The notes: generated by a model not told the origin, from the sequence alone. A stretch of DNA of 64,000 nucleotides from a bacterium (GCA_022072055.1 JAJVIK010000016.1:80191-144190), one strand, 5' to 3'; shown: positions 34,087 to 43,296, counted from the stretch's first letter. Program-made: numbers and translations.

Positions 34087-35984
34087 CCTCTTTCGAGCAA
34101 CCCTTCCACTCCGATTCCATCCCACTCCGGCACCCATTCATCCGCGCCGATCGCAAATCTCCTGATATGATGGTTTGACTGTATCGCCGACGGACGGTCC
34201 ACGATGAACACTTGCGCCTTGGCGCGGCTGATGGCAACATTCCAAATTCGGGAGGCATCCCTGCTTCCCGTCAGGAAACCTTCCATCGAATCAACTGGAT
34301 CCAGGACAACCACAAGGGCTTCGCTGCCCTGGCAACGATGAACTGTGCTGACCTCCACACTGGGTGTCCCGCTTAGGAAATGGCGAAGGTAGTAGGACTG
34401 CATTCGGAAGGGCGAGATGACCAGGATGCGCTCGTCGTGGCCTAACAGGGGACGGATCCCATGCACAATTCCCGCTGTGATCCGCGCGGCCCTCAAATCT
34501 CCCTTTGAACCTTGGATGGTGAACGGACGGCTTGGGGGGGTGATCCACGCTGGGGGTTGGGCGCTGGACTTATTTACAACAACCCGCGGTTTTACCGGCC
34601 AGGGCGGAGGCCAACAGGGCAGTGGAGGATTGCCGACCACATTGAGGTCACCATCGTAGAAGGACTGTGCGATGAAGTCGCACAGGCTTTCATTCATACG
34701 GCTCTGCTCGTTTAGACGCACCATGATCCCCATATCGAAGAGCCGATGTACTCGATTATTCGCGGATTCGTTTTCAATCCCCACTAGATCAAACACAGTC
34801 CTCTCGAACAAGAGACGGATATCAGCCTTCACTTGATGGGGGGCAAATTTGGGGACCGAGCAGAAGGGACGCAGCTGCATGGGGTCCCCCACGAACAGCC
34901 ACTGTTTGGATTGGAGCCCCAGGAGGAATGCAATCATGGGAAGCGCAACGAGGGAGGCTTCATCTAGAATGACCAGGTCCCACTCTTCATCCCAAAGCGT
35001 GTTCCGAGCTAGAAGACTGGCAAGAGTAGTGGCGGCAAGTCTCGCCTCTGGCAAGAGATGCTCGAGGAGGGAGTTACGCTCAATTCCCAACTGGTGGAAC
35101 TGCACCTTCGTGGCGGCGGCATCGGACTCGAACGGTAAGTCCTGATCAGCAGCCCCTGGAAAGTCAGCCCGTTCCGCCTTCTTCTGGTCGATCTTACAGG
35201 CGATCTCATCCAAGCACATTTGGAAACGAAGAAGATGCCTGCGTCCAGGAAAGTCAAACTCGGGATGCTGCGGGTACCCCAGACGAAGGATGGTTCCCTC
35301 GGGAAGAGTATGGCCGCTGCTTCGCGCGGCATTGTCGGTTTCGAGAACTAGGAGGTCGACTGAACGGTTAGTGGGCCCCACCGCCAGTACCTTGCGTCCA
35401 TCCAGAATATGGGCGAGAGCAATGGCGCCAACTGTGAAAGTCTTGCCGGTTCCCGGTGGTCCCCAGATCAGGCCGATCTGCTTTCGGGCCACTGAAGATG
35501 CCTGTCGCTGGCGTTCCCTTAAAGTCCCAACATGGTCGGTCAGGGCCGGGATCACAACGTGTCCTGCCGAAGAATCCGGCCATGTGCTCCTTCCGACTGA
35601 CTCGTAGAGTACAGGCAGTCCGCGCAGCCCCTTCGACCATTCCAGCAGACCTTTCAGGTAATCTGGCGGGAAGACAAGCAGCTCATCGCCAACGACCAAG
35701 TCTCTGCCGCTGGCCTTCTTGATGACAAGGCACTGGTCGGTTTCGTTGACCCGGAGAAGTTGGCCGCTGAAGAGGATCTTTTTGTTGGCGGTATCCTTGA
35801 TGACACAGTCGCCCTCGAGATAACGAGGATCAGGAAGGTTGTCCTCGCTGCCCTTTCGTTTCGGGAAAGCACGGATGATCCGTGCGGATGTCTCGGTTTC
35901 GACTCCGGCTACCACCATCTTGAAAGGCTTGAGGGAGGCGCGCTGAACCGCTCGGATGGCCTCACGGAATCGATCAATGTTCAT
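34071..35984 (-). CDS. SF1 DNA/RNA helicase (DNA2/NAM7-like)
   Basis: 637 residues from the ATG at 35984; a TTG at 35993 is also in frame. Superfamily 1 motifs are clear: Walker A GPPGTGKT (175-182), motif Ia GPTNRSVDLLV, motif II DEAS (341-344), motif III FVGDPMQLRPF, motif IV LNEQSRM, motif V STVHRCQGSEALVVVLD and motif VI NVAISRAKAQVFIV. The N-terminal 120 residues form a beta-rich domain. DEAS instead of DEAD/DEAE occurs in UPF1/DNA2-like enzymes. The start overlaps the stop of the CARF gene by 11 nt, so the two are translated together. Helicases of this class appear in many defence operons. Confidence 0.9.
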   Translation of the reverse strand: MNIDRFREAIRAVQRASLKPFKMVVAGVETETSARIIRAFPKRKGSEDNLPDPRYLEGDCVIKDTANKKILFSGQLLRVNETDQCLVIKKASGRDLVVGDELLVFPPDYLKGLLEWSKGLRGLPVLYESVGRSTWPDSSAGHVVIPALTDHVGTLRERQRQASSVARKQIGLIWGPPGTGKTFTVGAIALAHILDGRKVLAVGPTNRSVDLLVLETDNAARSSGHTLPEGTILRLGYPQHPEFDFPGRRHLLRFQMCLDEIACKIDQKKAERADFPGAADQDLPFESDAAATKVQFHQLGIERNSLLEHLLPEARLAATTLASLLARNTLWDEEWDLVILDEASLVALPMIAFLLGLQSKQWLFVGDPMQLRPFCSVPKFAPHQVKADIRLLFERTVFDLVGIENESANNRVHRLFDMGIMVRLNEQSRMNESLCDFIAQSFYDGDLNVVGNPPLPCWPPPWPVKPRVVVNKSSAQPPAWITPPSRPFTIQGSKGDLRAARITAGIVHGIRPLLGHDERILVISPFRMQSYYLRHFLSGTPSVEVSTVHRCQGSEALVVVLDPVDSMEGFLTGSRDASRIWNVAISRAKAQVFIVDRPSAIQSNHHIRRFAIGADEWVPEWDGIGVEGLLERGQSAL

Positions 35985-37059
35985 AGGAGTCAAGAATATG
36001 TAATAGGGCGTGGACGAAGCATACTGCCTCTTTAGTCAAATCATCAGGAAGGTTGGACAGGAAAATCCTGAACAACCTCGGGCTCGCAGGTCTCCGCTGC
36101 CCCACGGCCATTGTTATCGCGCAGAGAGCAGCTAGCTCGCGTTGTCCGCTCCTTCGAGCGGTCTCCCCGAGGGTGGCCAAGACAGCCATCCGTCCTTTGG
36201 GAGAGCTCAAAAGAGTTTTTCCGTGAGCCAAGTTCTTATGGGGGTCAGCCCCCCCCTCGGTTCGGAGCAGCTTGCGAAGCTGGGATAAAGCCACCCCATA
36301 GCCGGCGGTGGCCAATGCATCAACGACTTTGAGGGACAAGAAACACTGAAGATCCTTGGGACCGGCGAATCCCTTATCGAGGATGCTCTTGAGAGTCCGC
36401 GCCGCGCTATTCCAGGCGCCAGCGGCAATAAGTGCCACCGCCTGATTTCGCAGGTCCTGGCCGCAGAGCAGGAGCGCGCTGGGGAGTTGAACATATCGAG
36501 TGGTGAAGATCAGATGTTTGTGGACCGGGTGCGCCTGCCCTTCAAGATACACTTGCCGGAAGTCCCGCGCCGCAGCAATGGCCCCTAAGGCCGCAGCCGT
36601 GGCTTTGCGTCCGCTGGTGACATCCACCACCACCGAATGCGGCGGCGGTTCGCCAGCCACAATGTAATACGAGTGAATGACATCCATGACCTTCACTGAT
36701 TCGGTTCCATCCCCGATGAAGGCCTTCTCTGTGTTACCGATGGACTCGCCATGCAGAACCAAAACTTTCGGGACAAGGAACTCTGTTTCAGAAGAGTAGA
36801 GGAGGATGGCTCTCTCGTGAGGAGTCGCGGTGAGTGCCAGCGCTGGTGAATACGGCTGTGTGCCAATCGTAACAAAGAGGATCTTGGCAGTTGGACGATT
36901 CTTGGCCTCTTGTTGGTGAATATTGCGGAGTAGGGGAAAGACCTCGTGCTCATAGAACCGTTCGGGAGTCCCGGCCCGTTTCCGGATCGCGGAAAGCTCA
37001 TCCCATTTTCTTTGGAGAAGCCCAGCGCCCGACTCTAATGGATACTCGGATTGTGCCAT
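35974..37059 (-). CDS. CARF-like sensor protein with helical C-terminus
   Basis: 361 residues from the ATG at 37059; upstream codons belong to the flanking repeat. The N-terminal 55 residues are helical. Residues 58-190 look like a CARF fold: ILFVTIGTQPYSP (60-72), an ILLYSSET strand and VVVDVTSGRKATAAALGAIAA (143-163), matching the V-D-x-T-G-G-x-K-x-M signature of Csm6/Csx1/Can-type CARF domains. Residues 195-361 are helical; KNLAHGK (275-281) recalls the HEPN RN-x-x-AH(G) motif but lacks the arginine, so RNase activity is doubtful. The gene begins 8 nt after the lyase stop codon and could be read by that gene's transcription. Confidence 0.75.
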   Translation of the reverse strand: MAQSEYPLESGAGLLQRKWDELSAIRKRAGTPERFYEHEVFPLLRNIHQQEAKNRPTAKILFVTIGTQPYSPALALTATPHERAILLYSSETEFLVPKVLVLHGESIGNTEKAFIGDGTESVKVMDVIHSYYIVAGEPPPHSVVVDVTSGRKATAAALGAIAAARDFRQVYLEGQAHPVHKHLIFTTRYVQLPSALLLCGQDLRNQAVALIAAGAWNSAARTLKSILDKGFAGPKDLQCFLSLKVVDALATAGYGVALSQLRKLLRTEGGADPHKNLAHGKTLLSSPKGRMAVLATLGETARRSGQRELAALCAITMAVGQRRPASPRLFRIFLSNLPDDLTKEAVCFVHALLHILDSYEH

Positions 37060-37369
37060 GCCCCCCCTCACCACCCCTCCCTCAACCAGCTCTCGGGCAA
37101 CTCCGCCACGCACACATCCGGGTTGCCGCGACGGGTTGAGGTGAAGACCACCTTGCTTCCCTCTTTGTTCCAGCCCACGTGCGGATGGGCGCCGTGGCCG
37201 TAGGTGCGGTGGTTCTGGGTCAGGATCCGCGCGCGCGCGGTCTTGCCACTGAAAATGCCGATATCCCCATGCCAGTTGTCAGCCGCCGCGAAGCGTCCGC
37301 AGGGAGAACCCGCGCAATGCCACCAGTTGTACTTGGAGACCTCCGCCGGGGTCCCGGTGGGCCACCAAC
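37060..37369. repeat. Right 310-bp direct repeat (3' end of the intact lyase gene)
   Basis: This copy is continuous with the intact PL22-like gene and ends exactly at the base before the CARF start codon. See the left copy at 30993-31302. Confidence 0.93.
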
Positions 37370-38294
37370 AACCCGCCCCGATGATCCGCGCGATCCCGGT
37401 GTCGAGGTCGATCTCCTTGACATGCGCCTCTTCCTCGTGCCCATCCCGGTTGATCCCGCTGCAGAAGAGCACCCGGTTCTCCGTCCACCAGCACTCATGC
37501 GTGACCAGCTCGCCATCGAGTTGGGGATAGATCGGCCACGGCGCTTTCCCGGAGGAATCGACCAGATACATCCGCGCGGCGACCTCGCCCGCTTGGACAT
37601 CCTTGGCGCGGTCGCTCACCCGTCCCCCATGCGCGAACAGAACCAGGTCGGGATCCTCCCAGCTGGCCTGGAGGTGGGTCACAACAACCTCGAAGGCGGC
37701 GAGTGTTTTCACCGCGCCGTCTGCCTTGTTCATGAGAACAATTTCGGAACCGTTCGAGCCGCGCAGGGTGAACCCGCTGACCAGGGCCGTGCCATCGCTG
37801 TTGTCGTTGAGGCCGAGGGAGCTCGCCGCGCGCTCCGGGAGCTTCCCGATCAGGGTCTCCTCGATCCGGACCGTGGAGGGTTTGTCCCCGGAGCCGATCT
37901 TGATTTCCGGTTTCCAGGAATAGGCCGCCTGGTCATGGATCACATAGATGCGACTGTCGCGTCGTCCCGCGCAAGGGTCCCCCGCGATGGCCTGCCCTGG
38001 GCGCTGGAGGCGAACCAGTTCGCCGGTGGCCTCCAGGTATCCGAAGATCTCGCTCGCGCCGCCGCGCTGGGTCCTGAAGATCAGGAGCGAGCCATCCGCG
38101 AGCCACGAGCGTTGATGGAAATAGAGGTTGAGGTCCTCGGCGGAGTTTCCGGTGATGAGGGTGAGCTTCGCGCCGGAGGTCGGGTCGGTGACCACCTCGC
38201 GCTCGCTGGGGAAGACCTCGCAATCCCAGCTTTCGGCGTGGGAGATGCGGGGGATGAGGAGAAGAATTAGCGTGGGAAGCAGGAGTGTTTTCAT
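37068..38294 (-). CDS. Exported beta-propeller protein, oligogalacturonate lyase-like (PL22)
   Basis: 408 residues with a signal peptide (LLLPTLILLLIPRISHA). Propeller blades are visible from LYFHQRSWLADGSLLIFRTQ through VTHECWWTENRVLF to the closing HGAHPHVGWNKEGSKVVFTSTRRGNPDVCVAE. The last element resembles the H-x-H-P-H-x-S-W-S-P-D-G segment of PL22 oligogalacturonide lyases, where His residues hold a metal ion. The enzyme class degrades unsaturated pectin oligomers, but the match is partial and a TolB-like binding role is possible. The 3' end is duplicated 6 kb away, and a CARF gene follows directly. Confidence 0.75.
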   Translation of the reverse strand: MKTLLLPTLILLLIPRISHAESWDCEVFPSEREVVTDPTSGAKLTLITGNSAEDLNLYFHQRSWLADGSLLIFRTQRGGASEIFGYLEATGELVRLQRPGQAIAGDPCAGRRDSRIYVIHDQAAYSWKPEIKIGSGDKPSTVRIEETLIGKLPERAASSLGLNDNSDGTALVSGFTLRGSNGSEIVLMNKADGAVKTLAAFEVVVTHLQASWEDPDLVLFAHGGRVSDRAKDVQAGEVAARMYLVDSSGKAPWPIYPQLDGELVTHECWWTENRVLFCSGINRDGHEEEAHVKEIDLDTGIARIIGAGCWWPTGTPAEVSKYNWWHCAGSPCGRFAAADNWHGDIGIFSGKTARARILTQNHRTYGHGAHPHVGWNKEGSKVVFTSTRRGNPDVCVAELPESWLREGW

Positions 38295-38375
38295 TGGATG
38301 GGGTCCTATATCCGATTGGTTGCCATGGGTCCGTCACGATCCCTGCCCTACCGGCTCGGCCAACGGACAGAGCTG

Positions 38376-38621
38376 TTAGCAGCTTGGCGCTTCATCTCCC
38401 TCGCGGGGAGGGCGGTCCTTCACCTTCAAGAGGATCCTTCGATAGCGAGGAAGACTTGCACGTCTGGCTCGCTCCTCAAGATACTCCTCTGTCTTAATCG
38501 CGGAAATCTTCTCAGCGATTGCGGAGATAAAAAGCTGGTTCAGCGAGGTGTCTTCCTCCTTGGCGATATCACGCGCCATGTTCATCAGAGAATCAGGAAG
38601 ACGAAGGGCATACTTGCTCAT
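38376..38621 (-). CDS. Ribbon-helix-helix-type antitoxin
   Basis: 81 residues from the ATG at 38621; GGAGG lies 11 nt upstream inside the end of the toxin gene. The N-terminal strand-helix-helix (SKYALRLPDSLMNMARDIAKEEDTSLNQLFISAIAEKI) fits an RHH DNA-binding fold used by HicB/CopG/VapB-type antitoxins. The basic C-terminal half (EEYLEERARRASLPRYRRILLKVKDRPP) would wrap the toxin. The order is unusual, toxin first and antitoxin second. It probably represses through the palindrome at the toxin start. Confidence 0.82.
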   Translation of the reverse strand: MSKYALRLPDSLMNMARDIAKEEDTSLNQLFISAIAEKISAIKTEEYLEERARRASLPRYRRILLKVKDRPPREGDEAPSC

Positions 38622-38629
38622 GGGGACTT

Positions 38630-39052
38630 TCACCTCCGTATAATCTTCCAGAATTCCTTTGGCCTCTCAAGGCCTATGCCAAACCTCGCACGAGCTGGAA
38701 GTAAGTCCCGGATGTTGAAGCTGACGATGCAGTCCGCGGCCCCTGCCACCGCAAGTTCGAGGAGCATGTCGTCCTTTGGGTCGCGAAGCATCGGCCTCCA
38801 TAGGAAAAACGGAGTCACGGGGACGGAAAACTTCGTAAGAACGTCCACAAAGGCGTCTACTTCATCGAGGGTCAGTCCCGTCTCGACAAGGGTGTCATTC
38901 CGCTTGAGAACGGACTCGTATTCCAAGAGGAGAGGGACGGAAACAAGCATGTCAAATAGACCCATCGGGATGGCCCTCAAAATCTGATGCGAGGCTCCCG
39001 CGCTTGAGAGGAGTCCTGCCAGGATCACATTGGTGTCAAGGACGGCTCTCAT
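38630..39052 (-). CDS. PIN-domain toxin (RNase)
   Basis: 140 residues. Acidic PIN residues are in place: VLDTNVILAGLL (Asp6), YESVLKR (Glu), RDPKDDMLLELAVAGAADCIVSFNIRDL (DPKDD and final Asp). The pattern DPKDDMLLELA is typical of the COG1569 PIN toxin family, which cleaves RNA with bound metal. The antitoxin start lies 9 nt before this gene's stop on the 3' side, so the pair is coupled. The ATG overlaps a perfect palindrome, implying a leaderless or autorepressed transcript. Confidence 0.88.
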   Translation of the reverse strand: MRAVLDTNVILAGLLSSAGASHQILRAIPMGLFDMLVSVPLLLEYESVLKRNDTLVETGLTLDEVDAFVDVLTKFSVPVTPFFLWRPMLRDPKDDMLLELAVAGAADCIVSFNIRDLLPARARFGIGLERPKEFWKIIRR

Positions 39053-39066
39053 ATCATATATGATAT
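39051..39066. promoter_or_regulatory. 16-bp palindromic operator at the PIN toxin start
   Basis: ATATCATATATGATAT is a perfect palindrome in an otherwise GC-rich area and overlaps the toxin start codon. RHH antitoxins bind such sites to control their own operon. Confidence 0.65.
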
Positions 39067-39169
39067 CACAACTGAAGACCCAAGGAAGGTGCCGGCCCGT
39101 TCCCTATGGCGGACAGGATGGTATCATCTCGGATGAATGGCATTGAGTCCCCACACCCTGGAGCCTTCC

Positions 39170-39811
39170 ATGAGCGGTGATTTCCCCAACACGCCAACTC
39201 ACCGGGACCCGGATGACGATCCGGGCGTCCCCACCCCGATTGACCTGCCGAGGATTGAGCGCGCGGTGCGGGAGATCCTGATCGCGGTGGGCGAGAATCC
39301 CGACCGCGAGGGGCTTAAGAAGACCCCCCATCGGGTGGCCAAGATGTTTGCCGAGGTCTTCAGCGGCCTGTACCAGGACCCGGACGCGGTCTTCGCCACC
39401 TCCTTCGAGGAGAAATACAACGAGATGGTCCTGCTCAAGGACATCCCGCTGCACTCCATGTGCGAACACCATCTGCTCCCGTTCATCGGGATGGCGCATG
39501 TGGCCTACATCCCCAATGGTCGAGTGGCCGGGTTGTCCAAGCTCGCGCGCGTGGTGGACCACTTCGCCAAGCGTCCCCAAGTGCAGGAGCGTCTCACCGA
39601 GCAGATCGCCGATTTCATCGAGTCGCGGCTGGAGACCAAGGGGGTGGCGGTGATCATCGAGGCGACCCACTCCTGCATGACCATCCGCGGGGTGCGCAAA
39701 CCCGGCGCGCGCATGGTCACCTCGGCGATGCGCGGGTTCTTTCTCAAGGATCCACGGTCGCGTCACGAGGTCCTGTCCCTCATTCACGGCGAGCGGAACC
39801 CGTTCCTGTGA
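39170..39811 (+). CDS. folE: GTP cyclohydrolase I
   Basis: 213 residues from the ATG at 39170 (GGAG 7 nt upstream); an ATG at 39137 is also in frame without a site. It converts GTP to 7,8-dihydroneopterin triphosphate, the first step of folate and other pterin pathways. Zinc ligands C98, H101 and C169 are present in [11 protein letters not shown] and [21 protein letters not shown] and [10 protein letters not shown] are signature segments. The N-terminal 20 residues are acidic and disordered. It is a lone folate gene here. Its 3' end overlaps the convergent membrane gene by 32 nt. Confidence 0.97.
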   Translation: MSGDFPNTPTHRDPDDDPGVPTPIDLPRIERAVREILIAVGENPDREGLKKTPHRVAKMFAEVFSGLYQDPDAVFATSFEEKYNEMVLLKDIPLHSMCEHHLLPFIGMAHVAYIPNGRVAGLSKLARVVDHFAKRPQVQERLTEQIADFIESRLETKGVAVIIEATHSCMTIRGVRKPGARMVTSAMRGFFLKDPRSRHEVLSLIHGERNPFL

Positions 39812-42146
39812 GCTCGGCGGGGATGCCGAGGAGCTGACTCTCCACCTTCTCCCCTGTTCGCGGATCGAGGGTACCAAGAATCAGAACCCATTTCTTGCCG
39901 AGAAAAGTTTCGGGAAGCTTGGCCGGAAGCGTGTATGCGGCGCGTTCTCCGGGGGCGAGTGTCGCGGGGGGTCGTCCCAACGCGGAGTAAGGGAGCTTCA
40001 GTCGGATCACGTGGCCGCTGGATGGCTCGCCCAATGAAACCTCGAAGTGACGCGCTGGGGGGCGCCGGTCGGTTCCCTCCCAAAGGACCAGGACAGTGTG
40101 ATCCTCGGTGATCCTTGCTCCCACCCAGCTCCCCCCTTCGCGAAAGGGGATTGCGGCCGGAACTTGCGGCGGAACCCGACCCTCGAGGAGCTCCCTGGAG
40201 GCGCCATCCGGACTCACCTCAGCCCCAACTCCCTGGAAAGTGAACGGCGCCCCCTCGGAGTCGGACAGGTTTTCGACCTCATAGAACGGAAGGTCCCGGA
40301 GATGGCTGCCGAGTCGAGCGGGACGTTCGAGTTTGACCGAGAGCTCGGTGGGGCCGGGCGGGAAATCCTCCGGTAAACGAACTGTCCAGCGGTCCAGAAC
40401 TCGCTCTCCAGGCGCCCATTCCGTGAACCGTCTCAGGCCGCCCCAAGGGAAGTGATCCAGCAAGAGGCGACTTGCCGCCGCGCCGTGTTCAAATCGATCC
40501 ATCCGCGCGGCGATGCAACCCGCGAAGCCAGGAGTGCGCCGGCATTCCCAGAAAAGGCTCAAGGTCACCCAATCCCCCGGCTTCACCGTGGGGGGATCGA
40601 TCCCATACGAGAGTAGGGTGAGGTCCTCGCCAAAGGGGACGCGCGCCGGAATGGGCGCGGCCTCTTCCTGAAATCCAGGATTCTCCAGGGGGCTGGGAGT
40701 CTTCTCCTCGGGCTTGTGGGCATGGGCGCGGTAGAGCGAGTGTCCCTCCACGCGGTGATACAACTCGAAACGATTGCTCAGAATCCTCCGGACCGAGGGA
40801 TTGATCCGGCTGTCCTCGGTTTCAATCAACCATATCTCGGGATGCGTTTCGAGGACCTCGTTGAGGAGCTCGGGATCTTGCGGCAGAAGTCTCGGCCGCT
40901 CTTGCGCCGGTAGGTTCCGGAGATAGAACGAGGTTTCAATTCGGGGGTAGGGTGCGTTGCGGCCATTGTCGGCGACAAGCATCGGGCAGGGGTTGGGATT
41001 CTCAAGAATCGGACGAACCAACGGCAGCCACACATCCCCCTTGGGAGGGCCCTGGGTCGGCCAAACAAGAACGAGGAGGGCGATCGCGGCGATCGCGCGC
41101 GCCGCAGCGCCTTTTCCGGATCGATCCAGGCGAGTGAAGAGGCGCTCCATCCCGGATGCCGCGAGAGCAAGGTAAACCGGGCATGCGAAGATGAAGTATC
41201 GCGGCGCGAAAAAGGTCTCCTTGGTCGCGAGGACCGCGAGGATCGACGCGGTGGGAACCACAAGCCAGGACAGTGAGAAGAAGAACAGGGTGGACGACTG
41301 AAACATCAACCTCACAAGGCCCGCAAGCGCGGCCACCGGGACCAGAAAACCCGCGATGGCCGGCTTGGGACCGAGCGGTTCGAGCAGTTCATTCCAAAGC
41401 AGGCCGTATGAAAGGTCGCTCCACCGGAAGGGGGATTCGACTTGAGAGTCCGCCTCGGCCCGTCCCAAAAGGATCAGGAGCTGGGGAAGGTACAGGAGGG
41501 ACACCGCGAGCAGCGCGGCCAGTGTGGGAAGGACTCGCCGCCCTCTTCCAGCATCCCCGGATTCCGTGTGTTGCATGCTCCAGAGGAGCAACCAGGAGGT
41601 TTCGAGGGCCACAACCAACAGTCCGAAGCTGTGGGTGTACAGAACCAGCAGCGCCCACACGCCCCAAACAACCAGTCTTCTTGCGCTGGGCTTGGACCTC
41701 CACGCTCCGAGCGCCCAGAGGCTTCCGAGGGTTCCAAGCAGCCAAAGGGAATACATCCTCGCCTCGAGGCTGTAGCGGACCGGAAGAAAGGCGAGGCACA
41801 ACAGGAACGCGGTCCACCACGCCACTTTCTCGTCAAACCAGGCGCGGACCGCGAGCCACCCGACGGGAATCGCAAGCAGGCCCCAGAGCAGCGAGGGGAT
41901 CCAGTAGGCGGGGTCCCAGTCGGTGAGGCGACTGACGAGATGGAGGATCAGGTAATCGAGCGCGGGGGCGTGCTGGGTGACCGTGAGACTCCGGAGAATA
42001 TGCGGGATCGATTTCTCCGCGATTTCAATCGCGGTCATTTCATCCAGCCAGAAGCTCTCGCGCCCGGCATGAAGTCGGACCGCGAGCGCAAGGACAGCCA
42101 AGCCGAACAGGCCGAGGATGGTCCTATGCGAAGAGAGGGCATTCAT
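39780..42146 (-). CDS. Membrane glycosyltransferase of the PMT/ArnT (GT-C) type
   Basis: 788 residues from the ATG at 42146. The N-terminal 420 residues contain about 11 hydrophobic helices. The first luminal loop has [14 protein letters not shown], the Asp-Glu site typical of GT-C enzymes using lipid-linked sugars. [16 protein letters not shown] is a further family hallmark. The C-terminal 300 residues are a soluble beta-sandwich, apparently with two carbohydrate-binding-like modules, which is larger than in ArnT. It probably adds a sugar to a lipid or protein at the cytoplasmic membrane; acceptor unknown. Confidence 0.85.
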   Translation of the reverse strand: MNALSSHRTILGLFGLAVLALAVRLHAGRESFWLDEMTAIEIAEKSIPHILRSLTVTQHAPALDYLILHLVSRLTDWDPAYWIPSLLWGLLAIPVGWLAVRAWFDEKVAWWTAFLLCLAFLPVRYSLEARMYSLWLLGTLGSLWALGAWRSKPSARRLVVWGVWALLVLYTHSFGLLVVALETSWLLLWSMQHTESGDAGRGRRVLPTLAALLAVSLLYLPQLLILLGRAEADSQVESPFRWSDLSYGLLWNELLEPLGPKPAIAGFLVPVAALAGLVRLMFQSSTLFFFSLSWLVVPTASILAVLATKETFFAPRYFIFACPVYLALAASGMERLFTRLDRSGKGAAARAIAAIALLVLVWPTQGPPKGDVWLPLVRPILENPNPCPMLVADNGRNAPYPRIETSFYLRNLPAQERPRLLPQDPELLNEVLETHPEIWLIETEDSRINPSVRRILSNRFELYHRVEGHSLYRAHAHKPEEKTPSPLENPGFQEEAAPIPARVPFGEDLTLLSYGIDPPTVKPGDWVTLSLFWECRRTPGFAGCIAARMDRFEHGAAASRLLLDHFPWGGLRRFTEWAPGERVLDRWTVRLPEDFPPGPTELSVKLERPARLGSHLRDLPFYEVENLSDSEGAPFTFQGVGAEVSPDGASRELLEGRVPPQVPAAIPFREGGSWVGARITEDHTVLVLWEGTDRRPPARHFEVSLGEPSSGHVIRLKLPYSALGRPPATLAPGERAAYTLPAKLPETFLGKKWVLILGTLDPRTGEKVESQLLGIPAELTGTGSARRE

Positions 42147-42281
42147 GGGGGAGCGACACCAGCAAGACCGTGATTCTCCACTGCTTTGACGCCCGCTGTC
42201 ACGTCTCCCCACGAATGGAGGTGTCAAGGCTATTCCAGATCCTCGGGTGGATGGGTCTCCGGGGCGAGGAATGCGGCCACG

Positions 42282-42650
42282 CTACCTCTTCAAGCGCTCT
42301 TTGTTCTCAGTGATGCGCGACTTGATCAGCTTGCGGACCAGCGCAACGGGCAAAGGCTTCTCCGGCTGAAAGCGGATGGTCCCCTTGCTGGCGTCGTATT
42401 CGGTCAGGTCTTTTTTGTGAGCTGGGATGGTTTTTGCGCTCATGGGGTAAAGGGCGCAGTGGCTCTTGGCCGCGCCGAAAGCCACGAGCATCCGGCCATC
42501 CAAGCGGAAGGCGGGAAGTTGGTAGCTGATGCATTCCTCGGCCTCGGGAGCCGCCGCCTTGATGGTCTTGCGCAACCTCTCCAGCGCCTTGCGCTGAGCT
42601 GGGTCGAGGGGGTCGAGGTACTCATCGATGGTCTTGGGTTTGGGCGGCAT
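42282..42650 (-). CDS. DUF1801 / YdhG-like protein
   Basis: 122 residues. MPPKPKTIDEYLDPLDPAQRKALERLRKTI, ECISYQLPAF and KGTIRFQPEKPLPVALVRKLIKSRI are standard for DUF1801, related to the frataxin-like YdhG fold. Some members are linked with iron handling; most are uncharacterised. It lies 21 nt after an SRPBCC gene on the same strand, a frequent neighbour of this family. Confidence 0.88.
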   Translation of the reverse strand: MPPKPKTIDEYLDPLDPAQRKALERLRKTIKAAAPEAEECISYQLPAFRLDGRMLVAFGAAKSHCALYPMSAKTIPAHKKDLTEYDASKGTIRFQPEKPLPVALVRKLIKSRITENKERLKR

Positions 42651-42671
42651 GAGGATTCCTTTTGACGCGAG

Positions 42672-43172
42672 TTACTTGCCACTGAAGATCGCGGCCATCT
42701 TGTCGAGACACTGTTCCATCCCCATCTTGGACAGCTCCATCATCTGCCCCTCCGGCCAGTCGAATTCCGTAACCACAAGTTCAGTCTTGCCGTTGCCCAA
42801 GTCCTTGAAGGTCACCAGGTTGCGTACGTCGCGTGGGAAATCCGGGGGCATGCCGAGTTGAACGGGGTCCACGGTTGTCCCGTTGCTGTCCGACAGATTG
42901 TGGATGTACTCGATCCGCTCCAGCGGAACGATCCGCGCATATCTCCACGCGCTGTACATGTCCTGGCCGCCGAGCCACTCCGGCGCGCGCATGCAGACAA
43001 TCGAGGTTCCCCCCTCGCGGACATCCATTTTCGCGCTCGGCGAGGTGAAGCCCGCCGGACCCCACCAGCGCATCACCAGCTCCGCCTCCGTCCAAGCCCT
43101 CCACAGCGCCTCGGCTGAAACATCAAACACACGAGTAAAGATGAGATCGCGCTTCTTGGGTTCGGGGGTCAT
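42672..43172 (-). CDS. SRPBCC (AHSA1-like) domain protein
   Basis: 166 residues from the ATG at 43172 with GAGGAG 8-10 nt upstream. ALWRAWTEAELVMRWWGPAGFTSP is the hallmark of AHSA1-type START-like proteins, and the closing helix (GQMMELSKMGMEQCLDKMAAIFSGK) covers the hydrophobic cavity. These bind small hydrophobic ligands or act as stress proteins. It is paired with the DUF1801 gene, an arrangement common in soil and water bacteria. Confidence 0.92.
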   Translation of the reverse strand: MTPEPKKRDLIFTRVFDVSAEALWRAWTEAELVMRWWGPAGFTSPSAKMDVREGGTSIVCMRAPEWLGGQDMYSAWRYARIVPLERIEYIHNLSDSNGTTVDPVQLGMPPDFPRDVRNLVTFKDLGNGKTELVVTEFDWPEGQMMELSKMGMEQCLDKMAAIFSGK

Positions 43173-43296
43173 GCGCTCGTCTCCTCGGCCGGATATCCGG
43201 CGAAAACAAGGTCCATGGTCGGTCCAAGCGCCTTCCAGGCAAAGGTTGGAGTTCCCATGGGATCGGGTGCTCACCGAATCTTCGTCCTGTGCGGTC

